The translations under genes were made by a program, and so were the position numbers. 52,688 nucleotides of DNA, taken from IMG/VR virus record IMGVR_UViG_3300042892_001926, positions 1 to 52,688 of that record, one strand, 5' to 3'. The notes below the pieces were generated by a model that made no database searches, had not been told where the DNA came from, and was given only the letters and a program-made list of their open reading frames with translations. Source of the stretch: a virus. Shown here in pieces: positions 30,171 through 37,524 of this stretch (positions are counted from its first letter, which is position 1; each line of letters starts with the position of its first letter).

Positions 30171-30514
30171 ATCTTTGGAGATAAATTTTTGGAATTACTT
30201 GCGGCCATAGCATCAACACTAGGTCCTGTGGCTTTGCCAGGAGTAGTTGCTTGATCGTTTGCTGATTGTACTTGAGTGTTCAATGTGACATTGCCCTTTT
30301 CGTCAATGTCCTTGATCACATCTCCACTAGGATCTACAGAATTTTTCAACGCTATCAGGCCATCCGGTGTACTGATACCCAATCCAAATGGTCTCAACAT
30401 GTTCATGACCACTGGAAAAGGAATCTGGCTAGCCTTTTGATTTTTATTTGCCAGACCCTGCATGACTGCTAGAACATCTCTAGCAGATCCAAGGTCTACT
30501 TCAAATAATCTCAT
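30167..30514 (-). CDS. Hypothetical protein (115 aa) with MRLFEV start
   Basis: Starts MRLFEVDLGSARDVLAVMQG, then a helical patch (LANKNQKASQIPFPVVMNML), a central acidic KNSVDPSGDVIKDIDEKGNV and a low-complexity end. The first residues belong to the recurring [MK/MR]-x-x-E-hydrophobic N-termini of head-region proteins nearby (see findings). Its start overlaps the gene at 30511 by four bases. Presumably virion-associated; function unknown. Confidence 0.62.
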   Translation of the reverse strand: MRLFEVDLGSARDVLAVMQGLANKNQKASQIPFPVVMNMLRPFGLGISTPDGLIALKNSVDPSGDVIKDIDEKGNVTLNTQVQSANDQATTPGKATGPSVDAMAASNSKNLSPKI

Positions 30515-31866
30515 TTTGCTAGTTTGGCCATAATGCTATGGCTTTCGGCTAACTTACGAGCACGGCGTTGTTCACGGCTTTCACGCATTGCACGACCTGA
30601 TGCTTCTGCACCGCCTGCTGCTGCATCGCTGGCAGCAAATTCATCACCACCTGCATTCATAGCATCTGGTCCTGCTGCATCCATGCCTGGCTCTGGAGGC
30701 ATAGCACCTGCCATTGGATCCATGCCCATTGGTGCTTCTGGGGCTGCTTCGCCTGCCAACACTGCAACTGCGCCGCTTACTGCTTCACGCTGTTGTGTCA
30801 ACACTTCTAGTGTTGCGCTCAGTGCCGGGCCAACGGATGCCTTGAATGCTTCTGCTTCTTGTGCTCCAAAATCTGCCTTGATAGCATCAGCCAATTCAAT
30901 CATTGTCTTGGTCTGATATTGACCAACACGTTGCATCCAACTTGTGAAGTCGTTGACCATGTCACCTGCGGCTGTGATAGCTTTGGCTTTGCCTTCTTCA
31001 TCTTCGTTGATCAAAAATGCTAGACTTTCATTCACAAAGCGAACATTGTGTTTGAATAGACTTTCTTTAACGTTCTTTTTATTGCCAAATGGATTTTTCT
31101 TTTTATCAGCAACTGCCTTTTTCATTGGCTCTTTTTTGTTGCCGTCTTTGTCCATGTCTAAGAAGTCTGGCTTCTTGCCTTCCATTGTAGCACATTCTTG
31201 GCAGTCGCAGCTCTTAGGATGCTTCATACCTTCTTTGACTTTGCTAGATTTCTTGTCACTGTCCGGAGTCTTAGGAGCATCTTTGCCACCATAGTTCTTA
31301 CCTGCGGTATGCTTTAGGCCTGTGGCAGTCTTAGTGATCTCGCCACCTGTACTAGACTTCTTCTTCTCGCCTGCTTTCATACTGGCTGTGCCAGCGGCTG
31401 CTTTCTTAGCATCGTCAACGGTTGGGAAACCTTCTTTGACTTTCTTATCAGCAACAGCCTTTTTCATAGGCTCTTTCTTATCACCATCTTTGTCCATGTC
31501 AAGGAAATCAGGCTTGCTGCCTTTTGCAGTAATTTTTGTTTTTGGTGGGCGTGTGCCTTTCTTGGCCTCGCTTAGTTGATCCATACGATCACGTAGTTTT
31601 TGCATTTGTTCGCCTAGCATTTCTTTAATCCTTGTGTTGAGCAATTCTAACATTGCTTTGTCTTTTTGGTATGACTCTTTTTTCAATAGTTCATTGAACT
31701 TTGATGCACCTTCATGTTGAAAAATACGAGTGCGCAACTTGTTACGCATATCTTCCAATTGCTCTCTGTTGTATTTTTCTAGATCAACGCCGACACCAAA
31801 CTGCTTGGTAAGGTTTTCCTGTAGTTTAGAACTAGTGATGTTGGTAGTAAAAATTGTGGATTGCAT
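30511..31866 (-). CDS. Head-core-like protein with duplicated EF-hand-like segment (451 aa)
   Basis: The N-terminal ~110 residues are helical and charged (STIFTTNITSSKLQENLTK, DLEKYNREQLEDMRNKLRTR, KAMLELLNTRIKEMLGEQMQ). The middle is Lys-rich and contains two near-identical copies of KPDFLDMDKDG-(D/N)-KKEPMKKAVADKK with a DxDxDG calcium-binding pattern. The C-terminal part is Ala/Met/Gly-rich with a charged end (RRARKLAESHSIMAKLAK). Large charged, helical phage proteins of this kind often form the prohead core. The ATG at 31866 is chosen over 31878 because a TATAAATA box is 24 bases upstream. The scaffold role is inference. Confidence 0.65.
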   Translation of the reverse strand: MQSTIFTTNITSSKLQENLTKQFGVGVDLEKYNREQLEDMRNKLRTRIFQHEGASKFNELLKKESYQKDKAMLELLNTRIKEMLGEQMQKLRDRMDQLSEAKKGTRPPKTKITAKGSKPDFLDMDKDGDKKEPMKKAVADKKVKEGFPTVDDAKKAAAGTASMKAGEKKKSSTGGEITKTATGLKHTAGKNYGGKDAPKTPDSDKKSSKVKEGMKHPKSCDCQECATMEGKKPDFLDMDKDGNKKEPMKKAVADKKKNPFGNKKNVKESLFKHNVRFVNESLAFLINEDEEGKAKAITAAGDMVNDFTSWMQRVGQYQTKTMIELADAIKADFGAQEAEAFKASVGPALSATLEVLTQQREAVSGAVAVLAGEAAPEAPMGMDPMAGAMPPEPGMDAAGPDAMNAGGDEFAASDAAAGGAEASGRAMRESREQRRARKLAESHSIMAKLAK

Positions 31867-31890
31867 GTAAGGTTCCAAAGTGATTAAAAC

Positions 31891-31898
31891 TATTTATA
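31891..31898 (-). promoter_or_regulatory. T4-late-promoter-like box TATAAATA
   Basis: Exact TATAAATA on the minus strand, the T4 late-promoter consensus, placed 24 bases upstream of the head-core-like gene. No matching -35 is present, as expected for late promoters read with a gp55-type sigma factor. Confidence 0.55.
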
Positions 31899-32349
31899 CA
31901 AGTCTGATCAGTTTCTGATAACTTTGAATCAGGTCCTGTTTGTAATTTTCTTTCTTGGCACGAGCAATTAGACATTTTGTCATCATTAGATCAAAGTATT
32001 CTAGAGACTTTTTGTTGCTGCGTTCAACTGCTTGTTTGTGCAACAGTTCGTCAAACAATGCATAACCGTATCGCTGATCTGTTTCGATCAATTTGTCGTC
32101 TTTGAATTTTCCTAATGCAAAATTATTTGCAATTATTACAGCAGTTTGTGGCAAGTTGATACCAGATACTATTTCTTCATTGTGCTTGTCCAACACATTG
32201 TAATATCCATCTTTTTTGATGATCTTGAAAACTCCAATACTGACAGATCCGTCAGCATTTTCTGCAGGAATTACTATACCTTTGTTTTTTAGATTCTGTT
32301 TAACATTGTCAGAAAGTTTGACTATTTTGTTAAAGATATCACTTGGCAT
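31894..32349 (-). CDS. Conserved phage hypothetical protein (151 aa)
   Basis: Starts MPSDIFNKIVKLSDNVKQNLKNKG with a helical N-terminus. A strand-rich middle follows (SVSIGVFKIIKKDGYYNVLD ... INLPQTAVIIANNFALG) and then a helical C-terminus (SLEYFDLMMTKCLIARAKKENYKQDLIQSYQKLI). The recurring INLPQTA and FDLMMTK motifs are familiar from T4-like marine phages. The ATG at 32349 lies inside the end of the gene upstream. Unknown function. Confidence 0.65.
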   Translation of the reverse strand: MPSDIFNKIVKLSDNVKQNLKNKGIVIPAENADGSVSIGVFKIIKKDGYYNVLDKHNEEIVSGINLPQTAVIIANNFALGKFKDDKLIETDQRYGYALFDELLHKQAVERSNKKSLEYFDLMMTKCLIARAKKENYKQDLIQSYQKLIRLV

Positions 32350-32548
32350 GTTTTTCATTAATTTTCTTTGATAAGGTAACATGATCTTTGCTCACATCAT
32401 AAATGCCCTTGCGCACAAGATTTTGTGCCAACCAGCTGTCGCGTTCATCAAGGCTAGTCAACTTGACAGAATCGTGTTTGTTTATAAAGCACTGTTCTTC
32501 GTTGTTGACAGGAATAGAAACTCCAGAGACCAATTGATGTATTTTCAT
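32339..32548 (-). CDS. Small hypothetical protein (69 aa) with MKIHQLVSG start
   Basis: A short protein beginning MKIHQLVSGVSIPVNNEEQCFI, with a charged helical end (LVRKGIYDVSKDHVTLSKKINEKHAK). It has no membrane segment. The first seven residues fit the shared head-protein N-terminus seen in neighbouring genes. It overlaps both neighbours. Function unknown. Confidence 0.58.
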   Translation of the reverse strand: MKIHQLVSGVSIPVNNEEQCFINKHDSVKLTSLDERDSWLAQNLVRKGIYDVSKDHVTLSKKINEKHAK

Positions 32549-32889
32549 GGAGTTGTGGCCTGCATCTGTTGTTGCATCTGTTGTTGTTTCTGTTTGAGAC
32601 CCACAATCTGTGCAGCAATTTTGTCTAAATCTGTTATGGCTGTTTTAGATTGCTGTTGCATTTGTTGCATCTGTTGCGTCTGTGCTGGATCAGCAACTGG
32701 AGTAGGTGGAGTTGTTGCAGGAGCAGCAGGCGGTGTGGCAGTTGGTGGTGTCGGTGCTGTGGGATTTTGATTGCCCAGTGTTGGAGCAGCAGGATTGCCA
32801 GTGGTAGGCTGAGTTGGTGGCAAAGGTTTGCCCTGACCCGGTGGAACCGGGGCAATGGTCTGTTCTGAAACAAGTTCTATTATACGCAT
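32545..32889 (-). CDS. Pro/Thr/Gln-rich protein (114 aa) with MRIIELVSE start
   Basis: The first ten residues are MRIIELVSEQ, then a long Pro/Thr/Ala-rich disordered stretch (~12-70). A glutamine-rich coil ends the protein (DPAQTQQMQQMQQQSKTAI ... GLKQKQQQMQQQMQ). A short helical leader plus a disordered tail suits a head-internal or scaffold peptide. It lies directly after the coiled-coil gene and overlaps the next by four bases. Unknown role. Confidence 0.6.
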   Translation of the reverse strand: MRIIELVSEQTIAPVPPGQGKPLPPTQPTTGNPAAPTLGNQNPTAPTPPTATPPAAPATTPPTPVADPAQTQQMQQMQQQSKTAITDLDKIAAQIVGLKQKQQQMQQQMQATTP

Positions 32890-32891
32890 GA

Positions 32892-33212
32892 TTATACGCC
32901 TAGAAATTTTAGTAGTGAAGCAGCACTGGGATTACCGATCCATCCTGCGCCTGCGACAAAGGCCATGCCCATCACAGCATAGGTGGTGTATCTTGTTTTG
33001 ATTTTTTCTAATTCTGAGATCTTTTTGGCCAATTGACTGTGTTGTTCACAACTTGCACTGTACATTTCATCCAATTTGGACAGTACTCCGTCACGAGTCT
33101 TATCCAAACAATCGTGCATGTCTTTGACATCAGTTTTGATGTCGTCCAATTTTTCATTTAAATTTTCAACTTTGGTTTCTACTACACCAAGTCTTTCTAC
33201 TGTTGTGGCCAT
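32892..33212 (-). CDS. Coiled-coil protein with C-terminal membrane segment (106 aa)
   Basis: Residues ~5-70 show heptad-like hydrophobic spacing (VERLGVVETKVENLNEKLDDIKTDVKDMHDCLDKT..., AKKISELEKIK). The C-terminal AVMGMAFVAGAGWI is hydrophobic enough for one membrane pass. The plan resembles phage spanin-, holin- or hemolysin-XhlA-like proteins, but a lysis role is not shown. It has an AAGGAG site before the ATG. Confidence 0.65.
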   Translation of the reverse strand: MATTVERLGVVETKVENLNEKLDDIKTDVKDMHDCLDKTRDGVLSKLDEMYSASCEQHSQLAKKISELEKIKTRYTTYAVMGMAFVAGAGWIGNPSAASLLKFLGV

Positions 33213-33249
33213 CGAGGCTTCTCCTTATTGTATGCTGTCCGTCGTACTG

Positions 33250-33678
33250 TCAGATGGTGCCTTTGTGAGCCTTGATGATTGTGTTTTTAGTAGATATATT
33301 TTTGCAATCAAAGATTGCTGTGTCTATATTTACCGTTTCGGATAAATTTTTAATCACTGGTACCGAATCAACATCATCAATTAGGCTACCAATAACATTT
33401 CCATCTTCGCTGGTGTAAACTCCTGTTCGATCTGGAATAAATTTAAAAGTCCATACTGTGTGTGATCCTTGATATTTTTCTCCAAACCCTAATCCTTTGA
33501 GATTCTTTGTTTCCGCAATAGGAGGATTATCAAACGACACAATGCTGCGAATTTCCACACACTGTCTCAGTGTGACAAAATTTCTGTTTTGATCATACGC
33601 CAACGCACTGCCTTGATTGGGTCTGTTGACCCGGGTGTTGGTGATATCAACCAGTGTTTGAATCTCAATTATTTCCAT
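33250..33678 (-). CDS. Conserved T4-like phage protein (142 aa)
   Basis: Starts MEIIEIQTLVDITNTRVNRPNQGSALAYDQNRNFVTLRQCVEIRS, then a beta-rich middle with YQGSHTVWTFKFIPDRTGVY. This pattern recurs as a hypothetical protein in marine T4-like phages. The ATG at 33678 is preferred over 33708 because the conserved start follows it. A CATAAATATAT box and the terminator of the upstream gene precede it. Role unknown. Confidence 0.7.
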   Translation of the reverse strand: MEIIEIQTLVDITNTRVNRPNQGSALAYDQNRNFVTLRQCVEIRSIVSFDNPPIAETKNLKGLGFGEKYQGSHTVWTFKFIPDRTGVYTSEDGNVIGSLIDDVDSVPVIKNLSETVNIDTAIFDCKNISTKNTIIKAHKGTI

Positions 33679-33704
33679 AAAGTACCTATATAATATATTT
33701 ATGG

Positions 33705-33734
33705 TCAAAAGAAAAGGGACATAAAAATGTCCCT
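33705..33734 (-). terminator. Rho-independent terminator
   Basis: On the minus strand AGGGACAT-TTTT-ATGTCCCT is a perfect eight-base-pair hairpin followed by TTTTCTTTT. It lies 22 bases after the stop of the 133-residue gene and ends its own transcription unit. Confidence 0.85.
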
Positions 33735-33755
33735 AGTCTTAAATCTTGCGAAAGA

Positions 33756-34157
33756 TTATAGTGCAAACAATGCTACTGTAGCACCAGTCAAGTCCTTGCT
33801 GTCAGAACCTGCTGTAGCACCTAGAGCAACAATAGCTGCTTGTAGTGCTAATGCTGTAGTTGCATAATCGGTTGGCTCGCCTTTACCTAGGCCGCTTGGG
33901 CTTAGGCTGTCGGTACCTGTGTCTTCGATAGCAATACGTAGACCTTGACCTGTACCGCCTGTGGCGTTTAGTGTACCGATCATTGCGATTGTAGCGAAGT
34001 TGGAGCAAGCCTGAACTGCTTGTTCAAATGCGCCATTGACAACACCAACGCTGGCTGTTAAGTCGACACCAAAATCAATTTGGAAGATAGTTAGCGTGCT
34101 TGGACGCTGACTTGGGGCGGCAACTGTGCCGTGAACTCGTGTAATACCTGCTGACAT
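33756..34157 (-). CDS. Probable abundant virion protein (133 aa)
   Basis: Small Ala/Gly/Thr/Val-rich protein without charged clusters: GITRVHGTVAAPSQRPSTLTIFQIDFGVDLT, QAVQACSNFATIAMIGTLNATGGTGQGLRIAIED, TTALALQAAIVALGATAG. It has an excellent AAGGAG site about seven bases before the ATG, a hairpin in the leader and a strong terminator, so it looks made to be expressed in quantity. A surface-decorating or accessory virion protein is a guess. No motif recognised. Confidence 0.62.
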   Translation of the reverse strand: MSAGITRVHGTVAAPSQRPSTLTIFQIDFGVDLTASVGVVNGAFEQAVQACSNFATIAMIGTLNATGGTGQGLRIAIEDTGTDSLSPSGLGKGEPTDYATTALALQAAIVALGATAGSDSKDLTGATVALFAL

Positions 34158-34182
34158 AATATTTCTCCTTATCGTATATGTC

Positions 34183-34199
34183 CACTCCGCTCCGGAGTG
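34183..34199. other. Leader hairpin of the 133-aa gene
   Basis: CACTCCG-CTC-CGGAGTG is a perfect seven-base-pair stem with a three-base loop, 26 bases upstream of the ATG. On the plus strand it is followed by TTTTTG, so it could end antisense transcription. On the minus strand it would be a 5' leader hairpin that may stabilise the mRNA. Confidence 0.45.
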
Positions 34200-34250
34200 T
34201 TTTTGTAATAATATTTAGTCGATTTGGAAAAAATATGCTCAAATGGCCTA

Positions 34251-34550
34251 TTAATTGTCGTCTTTGAGATCGCCTTCAATTACAGTCAATCTACTAGAAA
34301 GATCCTTGTTGTCACGCAACTTGCGTATGCTGCGTACAAATTTGCTGGAATCACTGCCCTTGATGCTGTTGATCAGTCTGCGTTCTAGTTCATAAGCATC
34401 TTCAGGACTGTAATTTTCTTTAATCAGCCTGAGCAAATTGATAGCACTGTCAATAACATGCGTGGCTCTGGTTTCAATTATTGCCTCACTGTGTTTCTTT
34501 TCGGTGATTGAATTTAGTTCTTCCAAAAGACTGCGAGTTGCTCGTTTCAA
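34251..34550 (-). CDS. Helical hypothetical protein (99 aa, TTG start)
   Basis: A TTG at 34550 has AAAAAGGA seven bases upstream and a CTAAATAAC box before that; no ATG is available. The product MKRATRSLLEELNSITEKKHSEAI... is helical and highly charged throughout (ENYSPEDAYELERRLINSIKG, FVRSIRKLRDNKD), with no motif. It is a leftward gene next to the divergent plus-strand group. The extension upstream to another TTG at 34604 has no ribosome site. Function unknown. Confidence 0.6.
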   Translation of the reverse strand: MKRATRSLLEELNSITEKKHSEAIIETRATHVIDSAINLLRLIKENYSPEDAYELERRLINSIKGSDSSKFVRSIRKLRDNKDLSSRLTVIEGDLKDDN

Positions 34551-34676
34551 GATAGTATCCTTTTTGTTATTTAGCGATGGTTTAGTATAACAAATATTTT
34601 GCAAAAGTAAAAGTTAGTGTTTGCTCACTAAAGAAAAGTCTTTTGTTGCAGTGCAAGGTAGTGTATACTAAATACT

Positions 34677-34705
34677 CAGTAGAAACACTAATAACGTTTC
34701 TACTG
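34677..34705 (+). promoter_or_regulatory. Leader hairpin upstream of the plus-strand small genes
   Basis: CAGTAGAAAC and GTTTCTACTG are ten-base perfect inverted repeats with a nine-base loop, just before an AGGAAA ribosome site. The same leader words (TAAATACT, CAGTAGAAA, ACACACA-AGGA) appear before the 35129 gene, with a shorter palindrome CAGTA/TACTG. This suggests a shared operator or mRNA element controlling both. Confidence 0.5.
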
Positions 34706-34726
34706 ATTTACACACAGGAAAAAAAT

Positions 34727-34903
34727 ATGAAATATATATCAAACAAAATGTTGTCTATCCTGGAACGCTTGGCAGAGATGTTTCCAGGTAGCAGTTATCA
34801 AAGCCGCTTGGATGCATATCTAAGCACCAAAGGCATTACCGATGCCGCACAGTTGGAAAACTACATCCGACAATTCAATTCTCAAAAGGAAACTTATCTA
34901 TGA
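34727..34903 (+). CDS. Small hypothetical protein (58 aa), host-like
   Basis: Starts MKYISNKMLSILERLAEMFPGSSYQSRLDAYLSTKG and ends in a short helical IRQFNSQKE region. The SYQSRLDAYLS...DAAQLENYIRQ layout recalls small bacterial DUF3563-like proteins of betaproteobacteria (weak match by memory). AGGAAAAAAAT precedes the ATG at 34727. The stop overlaps the next start (ATGA). It is one of the few plus-strand genes outside the RuBisCO-like trio. Confidence 0.6.
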   Translation: MKYISNKMLSILERLAEMFPGSSYQSRLDAYLSTKGITDAAQLENYIRQFNSQKETYL

Positions 34904-35022
34904 AAAACTTTTTAAACGCATTATACGAAATCGGCCTTAGCATTGGTCAGGCTCGTGCCGCAGCCGCTATGGCTCGTGCTGGCATGTATGCTGAAGCTAA
35001 AGAGCTAATGGTTAGCAAGTAA
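34900..35022 (+). CDS. Small Ala-rich protein (40 aa)
   Basis: MKNFLNALYEIGLSIGQARAAAAMARAGMYAEAKELMVSK is described by parts: an amphipathic helix (FLNALYEIGLSIG) followed by an Ala/Arg-rich helix. The ATG overlaps the TGA of the preceding gene, so it is translationally coupled. Too short for family assignment. The high Ala content and clean coupling support it as real. Confidence 0.55.
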   Translation: MKNFLNALYEIGLSIGQARAAAAMARAGMYAEAKELMVSK

Positions 35023-35128
35023 TATTGTATTTCGTCAGATCGCTTTACACAGCGTGACAAGATCTATATAATAAATACTTAGACAGTAGAAATACTGTTT
35101 ATACAAACATACACACAAGGAGAAAAAT

Positions 35129-35404
35129 ATGTTTTCAATGTTCGCACCATATCTTACGCTCGACGCACACATCGAAGCGTTTCAAACTACCAAGCGCGGT
35201 TTGACAGACAAGGTCATTACTGACCCAACACTCAACAAAGCAGCACACCAATACATCGATGCTCAAACAGCATTTGCTAAAATGTTGGCCAAGAACTTTA
35301 CTGATCTTGCCAAATATTCTGTAGACTCTTACGCCAGTAAGGTGTTTCCACAGACCACAGCAGTCAAGGCTGAGACTGCACAGGCTAAAAAAGCCACTGC
35401 CTAA
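35129..35404 (+). CDS. Phasin-like small protein (91 aa)
   Basis: A helical amphipathic protein: FAPYLTLDAHIEAFQTTKRGLTDK, AAHQYIDAQTAFAKMLAKNFTDLAKYSVDSY, ending in an Ala/Lys-rich tail. The plan matches phasins, which coat polyhydroxyalkanoate granules and are common in betaproteobacteria. An exact AAGGAG site is six bases before the ATG. A TAATAAATAC box is upstream. Host origin and granule binding are inference. Confidence 0.5.
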   Translation: MFSMFAPYLTLDAHIEAFQTTKRGLTDKVITDPTLNKAAHQYIDAQTAFAKMLAKNFTDLAKYSVDSYASKVFPQTTAVKAETAQAKKATA

Positions 35405-35428
35405 GACATACACACAAAGGAGAACCAT

Positions 35429-35695
35429 ATGTCAGATTTTACCCCAAAACTACCCGAAGTTAAATTCAATAAGAACGGATATGAAATCCGCACAGACATT
35501 CTTGGCATGGCCAAAAGCCTAGTACAAGACGACTTCCATGCCAAATTTCAAGGCTGGGAAATGACTGCTACTCGTGATGAGAAGACTGGTCAAATCGTTA
35601 GTAAAGTTGAAATGCCACAATTTCCAGGACTAGAGAAAGTGTTGGAAACAGCAGAGAAAATGTATGCATTTGTCAATGCTGGCACTAAGAAATAA
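35429..35695 (+). CDS. Hypothetical protein (88 aa)
   Basis: Starts MSDFTPKLPEVKFNKNGYEIRTDILGMAKSLV, with WEMTATRDEKTGQIVSKVEMPQFPG and a helical end (GLEKVLETAEKMYAFVNAG). No motif or membrane segment. An AAGGAG site lies seven bases upstream of the ATG. It is 24 bases after the phasin-like gene and likely co-transcribed with it; the bidirectional terminator follows. Role unknown. Confidence 0.62.
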   Translation: MSDFTPKLPEVKFNKNGYEIRTDILGMAKSLVQDDFHAKFQGWEMTATRDEKTGQIVSKVEMPQFPGLEKVLETAEKMYAFVNAGTKK

Positions 35696-35754
35696 ATATT
35701 AAGATATTAAAAAATTATTAGTGGCGTAGCCTAAAAATATATTATAGTAGAAAT

Positions 35755-35782
35755 AGAAAAGCCCCTTAATTGGGGCTTTTCT
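35755..35782. terminator. Bidirectional rho-independent terminator
   Basis: AGAAAAGCCCC and GGGGCTTTTCT form an eleven-base-pair stem with a six-base loop and AT-rich flanks. It separates the plus-strand small-gene group from the convergent tail gene that ends at 35801 and can serve both. Confidence 0.8.
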
Positions 35783-35800
35783 TATGGTAATTTACTTGTG

Positions 35801-36901
35801 TTAGTTAAACGCTACCCAAGCACTGCCATTGTATCCAAAGAATGTAGTTCCTGCCAATACCATCATTCCTGCTACAGGAGTTGGAATAGCTGTATCTCTA
35901 GCAGCAGTATCAGCATAACTTCTTGTTTGGATGAAACCAGTTGATGCAACAATTCCTCCGGCAACGGTCAAAGTATTTGCTACTCTAACACCACCAGATG
36001 CACTTATAATCCATCGTCCTGTACCGTCGTTTGATGAAACAATAGACAAGGTCGATGTAGTTGCATTTTGCTCACTATTATTATCGTAACCAAACATTCC
36101 AACCTTGTCGCCGCCGACAAAGAATCCACTAGCAGCACGTTGATTTGCATCAACATTACCTATAAACATGGTATCACCAGTTTGTAATGGAGGTTGGCCA
36201 ACAGCAATTTTTAATGCATTCAGTGCATTGCCTTCTACACAGGCAATAACACTGTGACTACTAGTAGTTGTTGCCCAATCTCCTTCCATCCATATGTGCG
36301 GAGTTAGAACAGGGGCATCTGTTGTCAATTTACCAACAACTCCTATTTTTGCGTAGGCCAGCGAGTCGGCGCTGTCAACAGTACCGCTACCATTAATATC
36401 AAAGTTTCGAGTTAAATTTCCCTTTGATGTTTTTATTGTGTTAGCAAAGGTTGCACTACCAGAGGCAAGTGTCAACACAGTTTTTTCTGTTGCACCACTT
36501 CTTGTTGTAAACACCAATTTGGAATTTAAACTGCCTGCAGATACTGATCCAGTATCAACTTGTGCAGTAATATTGGCTGCGTTTACTGTGTTTCCAGCAG
36601 CGGTATTGGCTCTAAACTGTAATTTTCCAATTACATCATTGACCTGAACAGGTGATTGAGAAAAGTATGTGCCTCGTGAACGAGTAAGGGTAATAGATGT
36701 GGTGTCAGCAGTAGCATGATGCTGATTCAAAAACATCATGCTGGTGTTGCTGCTTCTAATGGCTTGAATACTGCCACCGTTGAGTTGTAGTGTTGTGGCG
36801 CTTGGTGTCCACGTCAAAGGTATTATTGCAGTTAAATCTGTACCTGTGGTTGCATAGTAAGGTAATGTGAACCTTGCTCCGCTAAAAATTGTGTTTGCCA
36901 T
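35801..36901 (-). CDS. Tail-fibre-type protein with dockerin-like motif (366 aa)
   Basis: Ser/Thr/Gly/Ala-rich fibre protein with beta-rich repeats (FTLPYYATTGTDLTAIIPLTW, GNTVNAANITAQVDTGSVS). Residues ~166-185 contain DINGSGTVDSADSLAY, a dockerin/EF-hand calcium-binding pattern. The C-terminus (AARDTAIPTPVAGMMVLAGTTFFGYNGSAWVAFN) is the short trimerisation-type ending seen in many phage fibres. An AAGGAG site and an AATAAATAG box are upstream. Receptor binding is inferred. Confidence 0.72.
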   Translation of the reverse strand: MANTIFSGARFTLPYYATTGTDLTAIIPLTWTPSATTLQLNGGSIQAIRSSNTSMMFLNQHHATADTTSITLTRSRGTYFSQSPVQVNDVIGKLQFRANTAAGNTVNAANITAQVDTGSVSAGSLNSKLVFTTRSGATEKTVLTLASGSATFANTIKTSKGNLTRNFDINGSGTVDSADSLAYAKIGVVGKLTTDAPVLTPHIWMEGDWATTTSSHSVIACVEGNALNALKIAVGQPPLQTGDTMFIGNVDANQRAASGFFVGGDKVGMFGYDNNSEQNATTSTLSIVSSNDGTGRWIISASGGVRVANTLTVAGGIVASTGFIQTRSYADTAARDTAIPTPVAGMMVLAGTTFFGYNGSAWVAFN

Positions 36902-36953
36902 TTGTTAGATCTCCTTGTTACTAACTGTTGTTCAAACTATTTATTAAAATAAC

Positions 36954-37496
36954 TCAAGTTCGTTGTTCTATCACTGTCCAATCGATGATTTTCCAGATAT
37001 TGTCCAGGTATTTGGACTTGTTGCTTTGATAGTCCAGGGCCCAAGCATGTTCCCACCAGTCCACCAGCAGCACAATATCCTGCCGAATCTCGTGATTCAC
37101 AATGGTTTTGATTTTGCCGTCACGAGCCAAATACACCCAACCACTGCCTTGTATGGTCATGGCAATTTTTGAAAACTTTGTTTTGAAATCATCAAAGTTT
37201 TTGTAATGCTGCTGTATAAAATTCAAACAAGCCGTGTTGGGCGTGTTGTTGTTTTTGGGTTCAATAAACTGACTGAAATATCGTGCGTGTAAAAAGGCAC
37301 CAGCTTCGTTGAAATCCATGTCACCTTCGCCATCGTTGTACCTTTCCACATACCCTTTGTACAATTCGCCGTAGTGATATTCCAACGTTTGTTTGCTTTT
37401 GACTGGATCAAGATCGTTCAAAGAGTAAGGCAACTTTATACGTTCTAGTTTTTTTGGAATCTTGCCTTCCACAATGGTTTTGATAAAATTGTACAT
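36954..37496 (-). CDS. Fe/Mn superoxide dismutase-like head protein
   Basis: The 180-residue protein keeps SOD features: KLPYSLNDLD, first metal His in LEYHYGELYKGYV (H41), second His in AGAFLHARYF (H70), WVYLARDGKIKTIVNHE, and DWWEHAWALDY with the last Asp and His (D146, H150). All four metal ligands are therefore present. The N-terminus MYNFIKTIVE|G matches the T4 prohead-protease cut rule (I-x-E|G), suggesting packaging into the capsid. SOD-like structural proteins occur in marine T4-like phages. Activity is plausible but unproven. Confidence 0.75.
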   Translation of the reverse strand: MYNFIKTIVEGKIPKKLERIKLPYSLNDLDPVKSKQTLEYHYGELYKGYVERYNDGEGDMDFNEAGAFLHARYFSQFIEPKNNNTPNTACLNFIQQHYKNFDDFKTKFSKIAMTIQGSGWVYLARDGKIKTIVNHEIRQDIVLLVDWWEHAWALDYQSNKSKYLDNIWKIIDWTVIEQRT

Positions 37497-37524
37497 CTTA
37501 CTGACAGTTGATTGTGTTGACCAT

